A stretch of DNA of 64,000 nt from Pocillopora verrucosa (lineage: Eukaryota; Cnidaria; Anthozoa; Scleractinia; Pocilloporidae), in contig NC_089313.1 in NCBI RefSeq assembly GCF_036669915.1, forward strand, positions 20,086,354 through 20,150,353, given 5' to 3'. Below are positions 1-11,248 of the stretch, in pieces. The translations under genes and the position numbers were made by a program. The notes under the pieces were generated by a model, which saw only the letters and a program-made list of their open reading frames with translations, searched no databases and was not told the DNA's origin. Numbering within the stretch: position 1 is the first letter of the stretch; each line of letters starts with the position of its first letter.

Positions 1-1113
1 AGTGAATATTAACTGTTTTAGTACATACCACAAAGAAACCAAAAAATGGTTGGAAATTTAATTGCTGATGAAGGATTTTGTCTCTTGATCTGCTTGGAGG
101 TGTATAGTACTTGCAAATTAGTTCAAAACCTGCCAATCAGCACTCGCAAAGAGCCCTATTCACCTGTATGGTATGTAGTAATGGTGCATATGATTTTCTC
201 AAATAATCAGCATTTAAGAGTGACAAGCCTGTCAGAACTACAACCAGCATGTTTGGAAGTAAACCCACCTCAAGTTTTTTGGGGCAGCAACAAACTACTC
301 AGGGTAAGTAAAATTGCTTTTCTTTGAAACTCTGATTTTTTTAATAAGTGCAGCTTAAGTATTAATTAATGGAAATGTTACACATAAATAATCTTTTTTA
401 GATTCTACATGTAATTTCAATAACTACCCATTGGCGCTTTCAGTCAACCTCAGGGCCCAGGTGATTGTATGTTTGGTTAAAAAAACCCACAGATTGCACG
501 ACAACATTGTGCACACATGACAAGTATTCTCCACTTACACAGGCATAACATGTCACCTAGCTGTCAATATATATGTTGTCCAATTACAAGCATGACAAGT
601 ACCCTGTCCTACTGGTGCTCAAATCAGGTTGAGGATAACCAATCACTATCAAGAATTTTGTTATAGTTTTGATTGGATTCCTCTAATTTCATCCTATGCG
701 TTTGCGTTACAACACTTATTTTGTGTGGATCAGTTTTTGGATGTGATCAGATTGAGAGGTTTAAATTCATGAAAGGACAAAAAGAAAGAATCTTTCCGGG
801 TAATAATTTATAATTTTTAATTTTTTTCAAATTTGAAAGTAACAGATCTTGCAAAATCAAGTATAACTCTATCATGGTAACCCCTGCCCTGCATATATTC
901 ATGGTTTTAAAAGTAGCGAAGCTTTCCTCTGTATTTTTTTAATTTATCTTGCTTCAAAGCTTATATGCAAGGTAAATGAGTAATTTGAACTATATGAGAT
1001 ATTTCTGAACAAATGTTCCACCTTTTAACTGTTCTGTAGATTTTTTTAACGCTACTTTAACTTCTGCCTTTTTTACTTCCGGGTATGAATGACGCACTTC
1101 AAGTTCTTTACAG

Positions 1114-1347
1114 GATTGCAATACACACAAGTATGCAGCAGCAGAAGTAAAACTTCTTCAAAAGAAGCGGTCCTCTTTTGCTAGGAGCCTTAAGGAGGAC
1201 ACTTTTATTGCTGAGTCTTGCATAAAAGAATGGTCAGAGCTGGAGGGTCAAATTTACCTTTCTCATTTTGTGAAGGACTGGCTGAACAAATTACTAACCA
1301 AGACCTATGGGGTACCAATTAAGCACCTCCCCACACTCACCCTTTAA
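1114..1347 (+). CDS. Possible terminal exon of an unrecognised gene (copy 1 of the duplication)
   Basis: A good acceptor (ttctttacag) precedes 77 open codons and a TAA. The predicted peptide is charged and helix-like, with a Lys/Arg-rich start (LLQKKRSSFARSLKED) and a hydrophobic-aromatic part (YLSHFVKDWLNKLL). In copy 2 (about 2740-2960) the acceptor AG is lost, a TAA falls in frame near 2761 and a G-run disrupts the frame, so that copy is dead. An open stretch at 46-303 followed by gtaagt could be an upstream exon of the same gene, but its differences from copy 2 change amino acids freely, which argues against selection. No family is recognised and expression is unknown. Confidence 0.3.
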   Translation, partial: DCNTHKYAAAEVKLLQKKRSSFARSLKEDTFIAESCIKEWSELEGQIYLSHFVKDWLNKLLTKTYGVPIKHLPTLTL

Positions 1348-2455
1348 CTTAAAAAAGGCAAAGCATGCAATTGAGGTTTAGTGCTTTAAAATTAGTTACT
1401 GAAGTGGAGGTGAATAGTGGTGGACACTTACCATGCCACAAAGCAGCAAGGTGAATATCTACCACTTTCACTGACACAGAAACGAATATTTACTGTTTTA
1501 GTACATACCACAAAGAAACCAAAAAATGGTTGGACATTAAATTGCTAATGAAGGATTTTGTCTCTTGATCTGCTTGGAGGTGTATAGTACTTGCAAATTA
1601 GTTCAAAACCTGTCAATAAGCACTCACAAAGGGCACTATTCACTTGTATGGTATGTAGTAATGGTGCATATGATTTTCTCAAATAATCAGCAGTTGGGAG
1701 TGGTGAGCCTGTCAGAACTACAACCAGCATGTTTGGAAGTAAACCCACCTCAAGTTTTTTGGGGCAGCAACAAACTACTCAGGGTAAGTAAAATTGCTTT
1801 TCTTTGAAACTTTGATTTTTTAATAAGTGCAGCTTGAGTATTAATTACTGGTAATATTACACATAAATAATCTTTTTTAGATTCTACATGTAATTTCAAT
1901 GACTAGCTTATTGGCAGTTCCAGTCAACCTCAGGACCTAGGTGATTGTATGTTTGGTAAAAAAAAAAAACCACAGATTGCGTGACAACATTGTGCACACA
2001 TGACAAGTATTGTCCACTTACACAGGCATAACATGTCACCTGTCAATATATATGCTGTCCAATTACTGGTGCTCAGATCAGGTTGAAGATAACCATTCTC
2101 TATCAAGAATTTTGTTATAGTTTTGATTGGATTCCTCTAATTTCACCCTATGAGTAGCGTTACGATATTTACTTATTTGGTGTGGATCAGTTTTTGGATG
2201 TGGTCAGATTGAAAGGTTTTAATTCATCAAAGGACAAAAAGAAAGAGTCTTTCTGGGTTATAATTTTTTTTTCAAGTTTTAAGGTAACAGATCTTGCAAA
2301 ATCAAGTATAACTACATCATGGCAACCCCCTGCATACATTAATGGTTTTAAAAGTAGTAAAGCTTTAATTCCTCTGTATTTTTTAAATTTATCTTGATTC
2401 AAAGCTTATATACAAGGTAAATGAGTGATTTGAACTAAATAAAATATTTCTGAAC

Positions 2456-2651
2456 AAATCTTCCACCAGACATCGTTAGATGCTACACTGGTTTGCAGAT
2501 TTAATGAATGTAACTGAAGAAGTTACAATTCATAGACCCTATGAATTGTAACTTCTTCGGTTACATTCATTAAATCTGCAAACCAGTGTAGCATCTAACT
2601 ATGTCTGATTGTCCACCTGGTTGCCGTGTAAACTTTAATAAATCTTCCACC
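2456..2651. mobile_element. Palindromic (fold-back) MITE-like insertion with 12-bp target site duplication
   Basis: The sequence aaatcttccacc occurs at 2456-2467 and again at 2640-2651, flanking a 172-bp insert. The insert starts with a near-perfect palindrome (2467-2607): two 69-base arms around a 3-base loop, with only two mismatches that I can see. A 32-base non-palindromic tail follows. The paralogous copy of the surrounding duplication has the empty site once, at 1011-1022 (aaatgttccacc). There is no coding capacity, so a trans-acting transposase would be needed. A 12-bp duplication is longer than usual for hAT (8) or most MULEs (9-11), so the superfamily is left open. Confidence 0.85.
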
Positions 2652-3235
2652 TTTTGACTGTTCTGTAGATTTTTTTAGCACTGGTTTAACTTCTGCCTTT
2701 TTCACTTCCGGGTATGAATGACGTACTCGAAGTTCTTTGCACAACTACAATACACGCAAGTAAGAGGCAGTGGAGTTAAAACTACTCCAAAAGAGGCTAT
2801 CCTCTTTTACTAGGAGCTTAGCATAGGACACTTTTATGGCTGAGTCTTGCACAAAAGAATGGTTAGAGCTGGGGGGGGGGGTCAAATTTACCTTTCTCAT
2901 TTTGTGAAGGACTGGCTAAACAAATCACTGACGAAGACTTATGGGGTACCAATTCAGCACCTCCCCACACTGACCCCTTAACTTAAAAAGGCAAAGCATG
3001 CAATTGAGGTTTAATGCTTTAAAATTAGTTACTGAAGAGTATCAAGGGGGAGGGGGGAGGTCCTGATCCCATTTTTAGCACAAATTTTAGACAAAATGCA
3101 TGTCTTGTGTGTACTTTAGACAGAATATTTCACATGTCACAAAATTTGGCAATTACCCTCCACCCCTACATGACCTTTTGCAGAAGGACATACCCTGAAA
3201 GTGGACAGAGGAATGCAAGAGAGAATTAAATTAAC

Positions 3236-4215
3236 ATCGCCAAAAGTTTATACGAAAATCCTTCTGTCGAACGCTAACGTGAAGGACTGCGCAGCTTTAT
3301 TTAACAATAAAATCCGCGCCATGTTAATTAATGTTTGCGAAGCACAGTCGGTTAGGCACCGAACAGGCAGTCAGACGGTCTGAAAGTTCGTTTTAAACAG
3401 TGTTCTTTTTTCGCTCACTCTTTTTTCTTTTCTTCTTCAACTCGGGAAAAGGCAAAGCTATTTTGAGAGTTCAAAAAAAAAGAAAAAATTACAACATTTT
3501 CATAAGAAAGAGTGAGCGAAAAAAAGGCATTTTTTTAAAAAAATAACTTAAACCCGTCCGTCTGACTGCGAGTTCAGTGCCTAACCGACTGAGCTAGACA
3601 GTTAGCTACACAGTTCAAATTTTATCGTGAAATAAAACTGCGGTCCTTCACGTTAGCGTTCGACAGGAGCGTTTTCGTATAAACTTTTGGCGATGTCAAC
3701 GTACCAAACTCTCAAAATGGCTTTGCCTTTTCCGAGTTGAAAAAGAGAAGGACAAAAAATGAGTGAGCGAAAAAAAAAAACGACATTTGTTAAAAAGAGA
3801 ACTTTATCGACCGGCTGACGGCGAGTCCAATGCCTAACCGACTGTGCTACGAGAACATTCGTTAATACAGCCTACATTTTATCGTGAAATAAAGCTGCAG
3901 CAGTCCTTCACGTTAGCGTTCGAAAGGAACGTTTTCGTGTAAACTTTTGGCGATGTCAACGTATCAAACTCTCGAAAATGGCTTTGCCTCTTCCCGAGTT
4001 GAAAAAGAGAAGGAAAAAAAAAAGGTGAGCGAAAAAAAAGACATTTGTTAAAAAAGAGCCGTACCGACCGTCTGACTGCGAGTCCAATGCCTAACCGACT
4101 GTGCTACGAGAACATTCGATTACGCTATTTAAATTTTATCGTTAAATAAAACTGCGACACTCCTTCGCGTAAGCGTTCGACAGGAGCGTTTTCGTATAAA
4201 CTTTTGGCTATGTCA
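3236..4215. repeat. Inverted plus tandem array of tRNA-like (SINE-type) units, ~255 bp period
   Basis: One unit lies on the plus strand (about 3236-3475). It is followed by inverted copies in which ccttcacgttagcgttcga-type blocks recur at about 3644, 3903 and 4158, spaced 255-259 bp. Each unit carries a tRNA-like A-box core: agcacagtcggttaggc at 3341 on plus, and its complement gcctaaccgactg in the three inverted units. A pyrimidine/purine-rich spacer and a ctgactgcgagt block are also shared. No convincing B box or complete cloverleaf was found. The array reads as pol III-derived SINE or pseudo-tRNA sequence amplified in tandem. The open frame at 3201-3383 is part of this repeat, not a gene. 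Confidence 0.7.
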
Positions 4216-4599
4216 ACGTATCTTTGGTTTTGTCTTCAATTTTGCCGTAGCGCGAGTTTGTTCAAGGATATTTTACGTTTGCCAAACAGTGTTTTAAACT
4301 CAAAACAAAAAACATGCTCTTTCTTTAAGCTAGGTATGAATATGCAAGTTCTCTGGGGCTGTAATGTTTTGATGAAACAAAAGGCTTCTTTTGTTTCGGC
4401 TTCATTCAATGAAAGCCGCTACGAAATTCAAGGTTTTTTGCATACGTTATTTCTCGAAAACGAAGCGTAAACCAGCGAAAAAAAAACCAAAACAGTGTAT
4501 ATCGAGTAAAACTAAGTCCACATGCCAAAATTCAACTACTTCTGAACACTTTCAAAAATGGCCGAAAAATCAAGGGGTCGTTCTTGCTCTGAGCCTTTC
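4211..4599. other. No gene recognised between the tRNA-like array and the gypsy fragment
   Basis: AT-rich sequence with short open frames on plus (4204-4470 and the start of 4391-4837). The translated text is low in recognisable motifs. It may be a degraded upstream portion of the retrotransposon that follows, but I could not align it to gag or reverse transcriptase. Confidence 0.4.
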
Positions 4600-6000
4600 A
4601 TTTGTTCAGAGCAAAGAGAAATTACGAGATTTGCCTTTGTTAGTTCATTGGAACCTGAAGAAACCACCTCGCCTAGCATGTGATGCATCTGCTCATGGGT
4701 TAAGAGCTGTAATTTCTCGTGTGATGGAGAACGGAGAGGAAAAACCACCAATCACCTTTGTTTCTTGGACTCTCACTGCCAGTGATTGTAACTATTCACA
4801 GATTGAAAAGAGGTGTTGTCCATTGTATTTGTGGTGAAGAAGTTTCATTCATACCTTTATGGCTGCAAGTTTACATTGCTAACAGATCACAAGCCCTTAT
4901 TCACTATTTTTGGTCCGAAGACAGGGGTGCCTCCATTATATAGCAGCAGCCAGATTGCAAAGATGGGCCCTGATTTTAGCCATGTACCAGTACAAGATTG
5001 AGTATAAGATACCAGCTGAACATATGAATGCAGATGCTTTGTCCAGACTTGTATCAGGGACTGCTTATGACAGATTAGAAGAAGAAGTTTATTTGATCAG
5101 TTACCTGGATGAGCTGCTGGTTACTGTTGAAGACATAGCTTTGACTACAAGGAAGGAACCCATCTTAACCCATGCTAGTCCGCATCCTTCACCTTGCATG
5201 CATGGCCCCAGCCATAATTTCCATATAGGCAAGAATTGTCAGTTGACCAAGGATGTTTGTTGTGTGGCTTGTGAGTTGTTTTTCCTGATATGTATTAGGA
5301 ATGTCTATTGAATGATCTATATCAAGAGCACCATGGTATGTGTTGTATGAAGTCTCTAGAAAGAGGATAATTATGGTGGTCTGGAATAGGTGGTGAGATT
5401 GAAGAAAGGGCCAGTGCTTGTCATATGTGTGCTTCTGTGGGCAAGTTGCTGTGTAAAGCACCAGTGTCATTTAGTTGCAAGATGGATTAAAGGGAGGATT
5501 TACCAGGTGAAAGGTCCACACACTTCTCTTGTCCACTGCAGGAACCATGTAAAATTTGTGCATGTTGATCCCTTGAAGAAGACAGCATATCAATCTTCAA
5601 GTTCCGAGGTGGAAGAATGAGTTTTAGAATATGGTTGAGATTTTTTAAGGAGGCCCAGGGTTAGAAGATGAGTGATCCGGGTGTTTCCCTTCCATCACTT
5701 GTGGATGTGTCCAGTACAACAAAACCTGGAGAATATTCTGGCCAAGACAGTGTGGTGAATTTGCTAGTTTCCCAGAAATGATAGAAGATACAACAGAGAA
5801 AGTGGATTCTCCAAGTCTATGTTCAACACCAGAGCCAGTGCACAAATACCCCAGTTGAGAAAGGAGACCACCACAAAGACTTGATTTGTGGACTTTGAAC
5901 ATTCTAAGTTCTGTAGAGCACCGAACGTGTTTCTTTATGTTGACATGTTAGTTGGCATGTAACCCTTGCATATAATTCCTCTCACTTGTTTGGGGAAAAG
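4600..6000 (+). mobile_element. Decayed Ty3/gypsy-type LTR retrotransposon fragment (RNase H to integrase tail)
   Basis: From about 4608 the plus strand encodes the RNase H part of a gypsy-type pol. A DASAHG motif lies near 4680-4700 and TDHKPL near 4880-4900, and a segment ending in NADALSRL lies near 5020-5050. These pieces sit in three different frames, so there are at least two frameshifts plus stops. About 5470-5620 resembles the basic tail after the integrase core (GPHTSLVHCRNH, then HVDPLKK). Between 5640 and 5930 lie further degenerate pol remnants. No gag, protease, complete reverse transcriptase or matched LTR pair is visible, so this is a dead truncated copy. Confidence 0.75.
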
Positions 6001-7080
6001 TGTAATATATTAGGATCCAGACCCCTTGCAGTTAGGGACGGTAAGTACATGCAGTTGACATTAAAAAATGGCAAGCATGTGGTTCGTGTTGTGAGCTCCA
6101 ATTAGTACAGTATCTATGCATTATAAGTATAAATTGAACTGTAGGGGTAGAAAAACTCCTCTTGCCCCTGTCATTTAGTACAATTGGCAAGTAATAAATC
6201 TAAGACTTTCCAAGGTGCTGAGACCCTTGTTTTCAAATTGGAGACCCCATGTCTCAAATGTAAAGAATGCTGTTGAGTGCTAATTTTTTTCTCTGATTTC
6301 TGTTGCACTTTCTTTAACAGGAAAATCAAGTAACAGTGGGACATATGTTAAGTTTGTTGTAAGTGAAGGACATGATACTTGACTCGTAGAGCTAATTATA
6401 AGAACAGGCAGGACTATAAAGCAAACATTGTTTTTTGATTGGCTATTGGCAGGTAATTTTTACTCTCTGTAACCTTAAGGCAACCTTTTTTTCACGAAGA
6501 CATTTTCAATGGTCAAAACAAAGAAAACCACAACAGTTTTTGGAAATTCATGCAGCAATTCTTTGACTTAAATCCTAGCTGTTTAGCTAAGATAGCTGGA
6601 TATTGGTATCATCTCAGTCCAGAAAGATACATTAAAGAACTTGGCATGATGTACAGCTTGGTCAATAACTCATCTTTATTGCTAAACTCTAAAGTAATAT
6701 TCTTATTCTTCAGGTTGTCAAAGGCACTGACTCTATCATTAAGAATGGCATAAGCATCAACATCAGTGTCGGATATCAATGTATCACTTTTATGTCAACT
6801 TATAATAGGAAGAGCTTAGAGGTGTGTTACAAAGACACAATATTGAATGCTATTGTAATGAAATCTTGGACATCAAATTTGAGTAACAAAGAAACCCAAG
6901 GGTTGACGGCATTAGATTTAGAAAATCTATCCATCTTTTGTCTTACTTACACTCTGAAAAAAAGAGAGAAACAACTAAGAGATGACTCTGTATCTTAATT
7001 GACAATGCGGACTGTCTTTGTTTGCGGTTTCCAAATAGTAGTCATATCAAACCAACATAATAACTAGCTCCCAGTTGGCT
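6001..7080. other. No supported feature
   Basis: Short open frames (6550-6753, 6792-6998) lack recognisable motifs or a convincing exon structure. The stretch may include the 3' end of the retrotransposon, but no LTR terminus was identified. Confidence 0.4.
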
Positions 7081-7086
7081 TAATTT

Positions 7087-7146
7087 GTGCGCTAAGTTGG
7101 TAGAGCATTTCAGCAGTATCACAGAGCTGCGTCATGGGTTCATCTT
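7087..7146 (+). repeat. tRNA-like SINE head or tRNA pseudogene relic
   Basis: The sequence shows an A-box-like gtgcgctaagttggtagagc (7087-7106) and, about 30 bases later, a B-box-like gggttcatctt (7136-7146). This is the spacing of an internal pol III promoter. The arms do not pair well enough for a functional tRNA, so a SINE head or old tRNA pseudogene is more likely. Confidence 0.5.
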
Positions 7147-7680
7147 CGGTACAGAGGCCTAAATTTTTTCAGACTTTCTTACATTACTGCTTAAGTGGTG
7201 TTCATCACTGCAAAGATCATTCTCATATTCATTTATTAATCCGCCGTTAGCATGAATGATTTCCATATATTCACGGTCATTTATACTGATTTTAGTCTTC
7301 CCTAGACCACCAAAGAAAATTTTGTTAGGTAGCTTCAGTCCAGGTAGGAAAATGCAAATCAGGTCTATTACATAAGCCACAGAAAGTAATATTATAGCTT
7401 TGCGGGATGTGTATGAATTAGGAAATGCAAGGAACATGTAACCTTACAATCACATACTGGTATCAAATACCTCTCCTACCACTAAGAGAGGATGAGAATT
7501 CCTTATTGAAGGCAGCTGTCTCTTAATCAACAGGAGCTCAGAATAGAAGATTACTATAAAACAGGGCGTGCATGTATACCAACTGAAGGTACTGGAGGTA
7601 ATACATTATGATTGAGAGTAATGAGATTTATTGAAACGTTAATGGGATCATGTGCACTTAAGGCATATGTCAGCCAAGTA
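7147..7680. other. No supported feature
   Basis: A minus-strand frame at 7159-7437 is open for 92 codons but matches nothing recognised and has no splice context that I can support. The rest is AT-rich. Confidence 0.3.
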
Positions 7681-7689
7681 TTGACCTAA

Positions 7690-8230
7690 AGTCAGCCGAC
7701 AGTCGATCGCCATGTTATTCAAGTTGGTGGACCGTTGGTCGCCACTATTGGTCGATACTTGGTCGGTAATGTCAGTCGACACCAAGCCGACACCTCGACC
7801 ATTACGTTGCGATCAACAGTCGACAGCATATTGGTCGAGTGTCAGTGATGTATCGGTGGACTGCTGGTGGTATATGTGTATTGTTAGCCATTGTTTCGAT
7901 GGGAATTGGCAGCCGTCTCTAAGCCTCTTCCCCTTACCCACAAGAGACAAGGAAGAAGAGTTTCGTAGAGCTAGAGAAAATAAGTGAGTATTTGAGTTGA
8001 GAAGAGAGAGCTCAGTATCAAGAGCCGATCAAGTGACAGAAGTGTCGGCCGTGTGTTGGTAAAGTATCTGCCAAGTGTTGGTCAAATGTAGATAAAGTGG
8101 ATGTAAAGTATCTTTGTATGTCGACCGAGTATCATCTGACATGCGTATCATTCGATACTTGGTCGGGATGTCGGCCGATGTATCAACCGACATTTAGTCG
8201 ACATGTCGACCGATACTCGACCAACAGGTG
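7690..8230. repeat. Cluster of TCGGCCGA / GTCGAC-type short palindromic repeats
   Basis: Dense degenerate copies of ggtcgatacttggtcgg, gtcggccgatgtatc, gtcgacatgtcgaccgat and similar words on both strands, in two patches (about 7690-7870 and 8040-8230) around less repetitive sequence. The words are built from self-complementary cores. Shorter related clusters occur at 38205-38275 and 62070-62125. The plus-strand frame at 7712-7987 simply reads through this repeat. Confidence 0.7.
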
Positions 8231-9102
8231 CCTTAAGTATATATGATTCCGTTAATGTGTTGTTCTCTTTTGTGCTTTTGGTGGTGCAGACCTGCTTCTG
8301 TATAGAATTTCATGTTTTCCTTAACCAGATTGTGACAAGCTGCTGGTCAATCCGAAACACTTGTTGAAACTTCTATTCATTGGCTTTCGGCTAGTGAGGA
8401 AAATTTTAAAAGGATAGTGTTAGCTTGTAGGCTGATACTTATGGCCGATGTAACACGCGCTCTGATTGGCTAAGTACTATTTCTGGTGTCAGTTCACATA
8501 ACAGATATGCTGTTTATTGTATTGTTTGACCCTGGGTTTAAAAAGTTTGAAGCGCGCATTATCGCTTTTTGACTTCTGCCGAATTATAGGTTCCATTTTA
8601 ACTGTTTTAACTGTTTTGATGCAATTGTATCTTTATTTATAGTTGTTCTTAAAAATAAAAATCTCTTTAAAAGGTTTATTAACCAAGTAAAATTATTTCA
8701 AGATTAGATATAACATTTTTATGACTATTTTATCGACAGCCAGCTTTTAACTGCATGCCTATATTAGAATTAGCTGCATTTCCTCAGAGGTCAAGTCGGG
8801 GTTATAGACGATACTTATGCTAGTACCATTGAGAACGCGAAGTAAATACAAACAAACCACTTGAATGTAATTAATTGAGTAAGTAGCTCGAGTTATTAAA
8901 ACGAAAAGGCCCTACATTACTTTCGATTCCCAATTGAAGATGACTTCATTTCAAATCTAGCAGGAGTCTTCGATTATTGTGATCGTAGAGCCCTAAGGAG
9001 GGAAGGGATATTTGGTGCTCAATGCTGAGGAAGAGTTGGAGTGTTAGGTGAATTATTCGGCATCACACTCGTTTTAACATCTTCTTTGCATCTAACTTAC
9101 AG
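8231..9102. other. Intergenic or upstream exon region of the B-box gene
   Basis: No coding exon was identified with confidence. A first exon for the B-box gene must end in phase 1 somewhere upstream of 9103. An ATG at about 9025 followed by a GT donor does not give the right phase. No RING-finger coding sequence was found here. Confidence 0.4.
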
Positions 9103-10960
9103 CGCAGGAAAATTCAAGTGAAGAGCCTTCAGAATTCGAAAAGGCCTTGGAAAAGCGGAAGAAATACGTTTGTCCGGAGCACGATGAAGTTTTGAAAGTG
9201 TACTGTCACACTGATAAGTGTCTTATTTGCCTAGTTTGTCAGGTATACACACTAGTTCTTTTTGACTCAAAGTTAAGCGGCCGTTTTTTGGGATGTCACG
9301 CAATTTCGTGACTTTCCAAAAACGACTGCAAAGGAGAATACGCTCGTGCCGTTCTGAAATAGGAAGCATTGGCGTCCAGGTAAAAGAAGATTTATTTTTA
9401 TGTCTAGGCCGGGATGTTTTACTTTTTTTTCAGTGCCTGGAATTAACGAAACCTTATTGAATTATATACATCAACACAAGATGCTCCTCTTTATACGGAA
9501 CAGGGGCGGGAAGGGGGGGGGGGGGAATCAGTTGTTGCCAACAGAGTATAAAGAGGGTACTATAGGTGGCGCAGTCATATTTGTTTGCTGATCTCCATTA
9601 GGTGTATGGCAAACATACCGATCACAAATGTGAGCTAGTTACCAACATGGCCACCGGAACGCGTGGGGAACTTTTCAGGGAAACTAAAAAGTTAGAGGAT
9701 CATTTCGAGTTGATTAAGAAGTCTAGAAGGAAACTGAAGGATCAGAAAGACTCAATTTTGCAAACCCAACTTTACCTGCGAGACAGAGTTACCAAACACA
9801 TGGCTTTGTTAAGAAAATGCTTGAAGAGCGGAGAGAGCACGCTGAAAAGTGAGATTGATAATAAAACTAACGAGAAGATAGCACCCTTGGACGCTCAGGA
9901 TAGGTATGAAGAGTTTCTTCATGTGAGGAAAGTTTTGTTTGAAAAAATCAAAAAAGGTGTTCTCAGTCATGTGGGTAGTGTAATTGGTTGTTAAAAATGA
10001 ACTTTACTTGAAGTGTGCATGTGAGGAAATAGTAAGAGATTTCGAAATACACCGAGAGAAGAGAAACGAAGGCTTCAAAGTACACCATCACTTCGAAAAT
10101 TACTTTCTTGACCCATCAGTGACACATTCAGCTGCGTCTCGTGTGCCACTTTTTTGTTCTCACCACATTCTGACGTCGTCTGTGATCGATGACGGAACAG
10201 ACGCAGGGCGACATCACTTTTATTTTTAATTTATTTAATTATGTGATAAGTTGAATTATCCACGCATTTTGATTTTTTCTTATTTATGATCTACCGGAGG
10301 ACAGATGCATAAATGTTTACCTTGTAAAACAAATAGATTTCATGTTACCATGCATCTGCTCAAATATAGATCAGAGGAGACATCAAGATGTGACGAGAAC
10401 ATTCCTGACTCACCCAGCTGCTCCTTGTGTGTCACAATTTGTTCTTTAACATAAGCTGTGATCTACTACTGAACAGACGCTCGACAAAATGGAATCTATT
10501 CGTTAAATAGAAAGCGATTAGCTTAGCCAATCAGATTGCAGCATTTGTGATAGAAAACTTGTAGATTTATACTAATCAACCGTAGTTCTAACTGAATTTG
10601 GAAATAACACAACGTTCATAAACCACATTAAGAAAATATCGTTTTATTTTCTCCCTGCTCAGAGTCATGGCAAATATTGAAGAGAAGTGTGATTTGGCTT
10701 ACTCTTTGATCGAGAAGTATAAGAAGAATGACAATGCTTTGGTCGAGGAGAAGCCCAACATCTTTAAACTTATTGAAGAGGTGTCGTCTTTCATTCAGAA
10801 ATGCGAATTGGAATCAGCGGAAACAGACAGTCTGACATGTTACTTCGAGTATAAACTCTTTGACATGCTCAAAACACAGATTGGTGGAGTGAGGATGTTG
10901 AAGCCAGGCAAAAAAGGTTTGCTCCTAAAGTTAACTGGTTTTGACGAAAATACTAATTAA
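9103..10960 (+). CDS. TRIM-like protein: B-box zinc finger plus coiled coil, no RING seen
   Basis: Three exons are supported: 9103-9242, 9602-9974 and 10665-10960, phases consistent, stop TAA at 10958-10960 and AATAAA at 10960. The first encodes a B-box 2 finger: CPEH, then C, D, CLIC and LVC. The finger is completed across the intron by HTDH in the next exon, which gives the expected zinc ligands. About 200 residues of charged, Lys/Leu-rich sequence follow, typical of the TRIM coiled coil. The 10665 acceptor is the second AG of a tandem pair (cagag); the first would bring a stop in frame. The start lies upstream and was not found. TRIM proteins are usually ubiquitin ligases, but without a RING or a C-terminal domain the function here is open. 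Confidence 0.65.
10085..10500. repeat. Diverged direct repeat in the B-box gene intron
   Basis: About 10115-10215 and 10405-10495 share order and wording: gctgc...cg/tgtgtgccac or gtgtcac, tttgttct, ctgtgatc, and gaacagacgc followed by cgacat or cgacaaaatgg. They look like two old copies of the same interspersed element. The plus-strand frame at 9984-10229 lies in this repeat and is not treated as a gene. Confidence 0.5.
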
Positions 10961-11248
10961 ATAAAAAATGTTACAACTTGCAAAGAGAATATTAACTTTC
11001 TTGTAAGTACACATAATGAACAATCTGTGTAATTGACTGCAGCTACTAGGAACCGAATATTCAGTTTTTGTCAATTCACATTTTTCGTGAGTGTGAGCAA
11101 TACAAATCATCGGCTTAATACTCTATAGTATTAATGTCTATGAACCTTTCCACTCCAGTTTGACAATTGTGGGACAAGAAGAACTCATGATGTTGTAGAC
11201 TATCTTATATTATATAGTAATACGTATATATTTTAATTCGTAATCATA

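Larger units (their letters stand above)
1..3052. repeat. Tandem segmental duplication, two ~1.5 kb copies
   Basis: Copy 1 runs from the window edge to about 1450 and copy 2 from about 1485 to 3050, in the same orientation. Matching landmarks are the splice-donor-like gtaagtaaaattgc at 305 and 1785 (offset 1480) and ggggtaccaatt at 1309 and about 2943 (offset 1634). The offset grows because copy 2 carries an inserted palindromic element at 2468-2639. Substitutions and small indels are spread through both copies, so the duplication is not recent. Copy 1 keeps a 77-codon open segment that is broken by stops in copy 2. No known family was recognised. Confidence 0.85.

Noticed and set aside
3201..3383. 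60-codon plus-strand frame
   Set aside because: It lies inside the tRNA-like repeat array, and the same sequence recurs inverted nearby.
4600..6000. An active gypsy retrotransposon
   Set aside because: Multiple frameshifts and stops, missing 5' half of pol and no LTR pair; it is a dead fragment.
7712..7987. 91-codon plus-strand frame
   Set aside because: It is generated by the GTCGAC-type repeat cluster and has a composition dictated by the repeat.
9984..10229. 81-codon plus-strand frame as an extra exon of the B-box gene
   Set aside because: It overlaps a duplicated repeat (10115-10215 versus 10405-10495) and is not needed for the phase of the gene.
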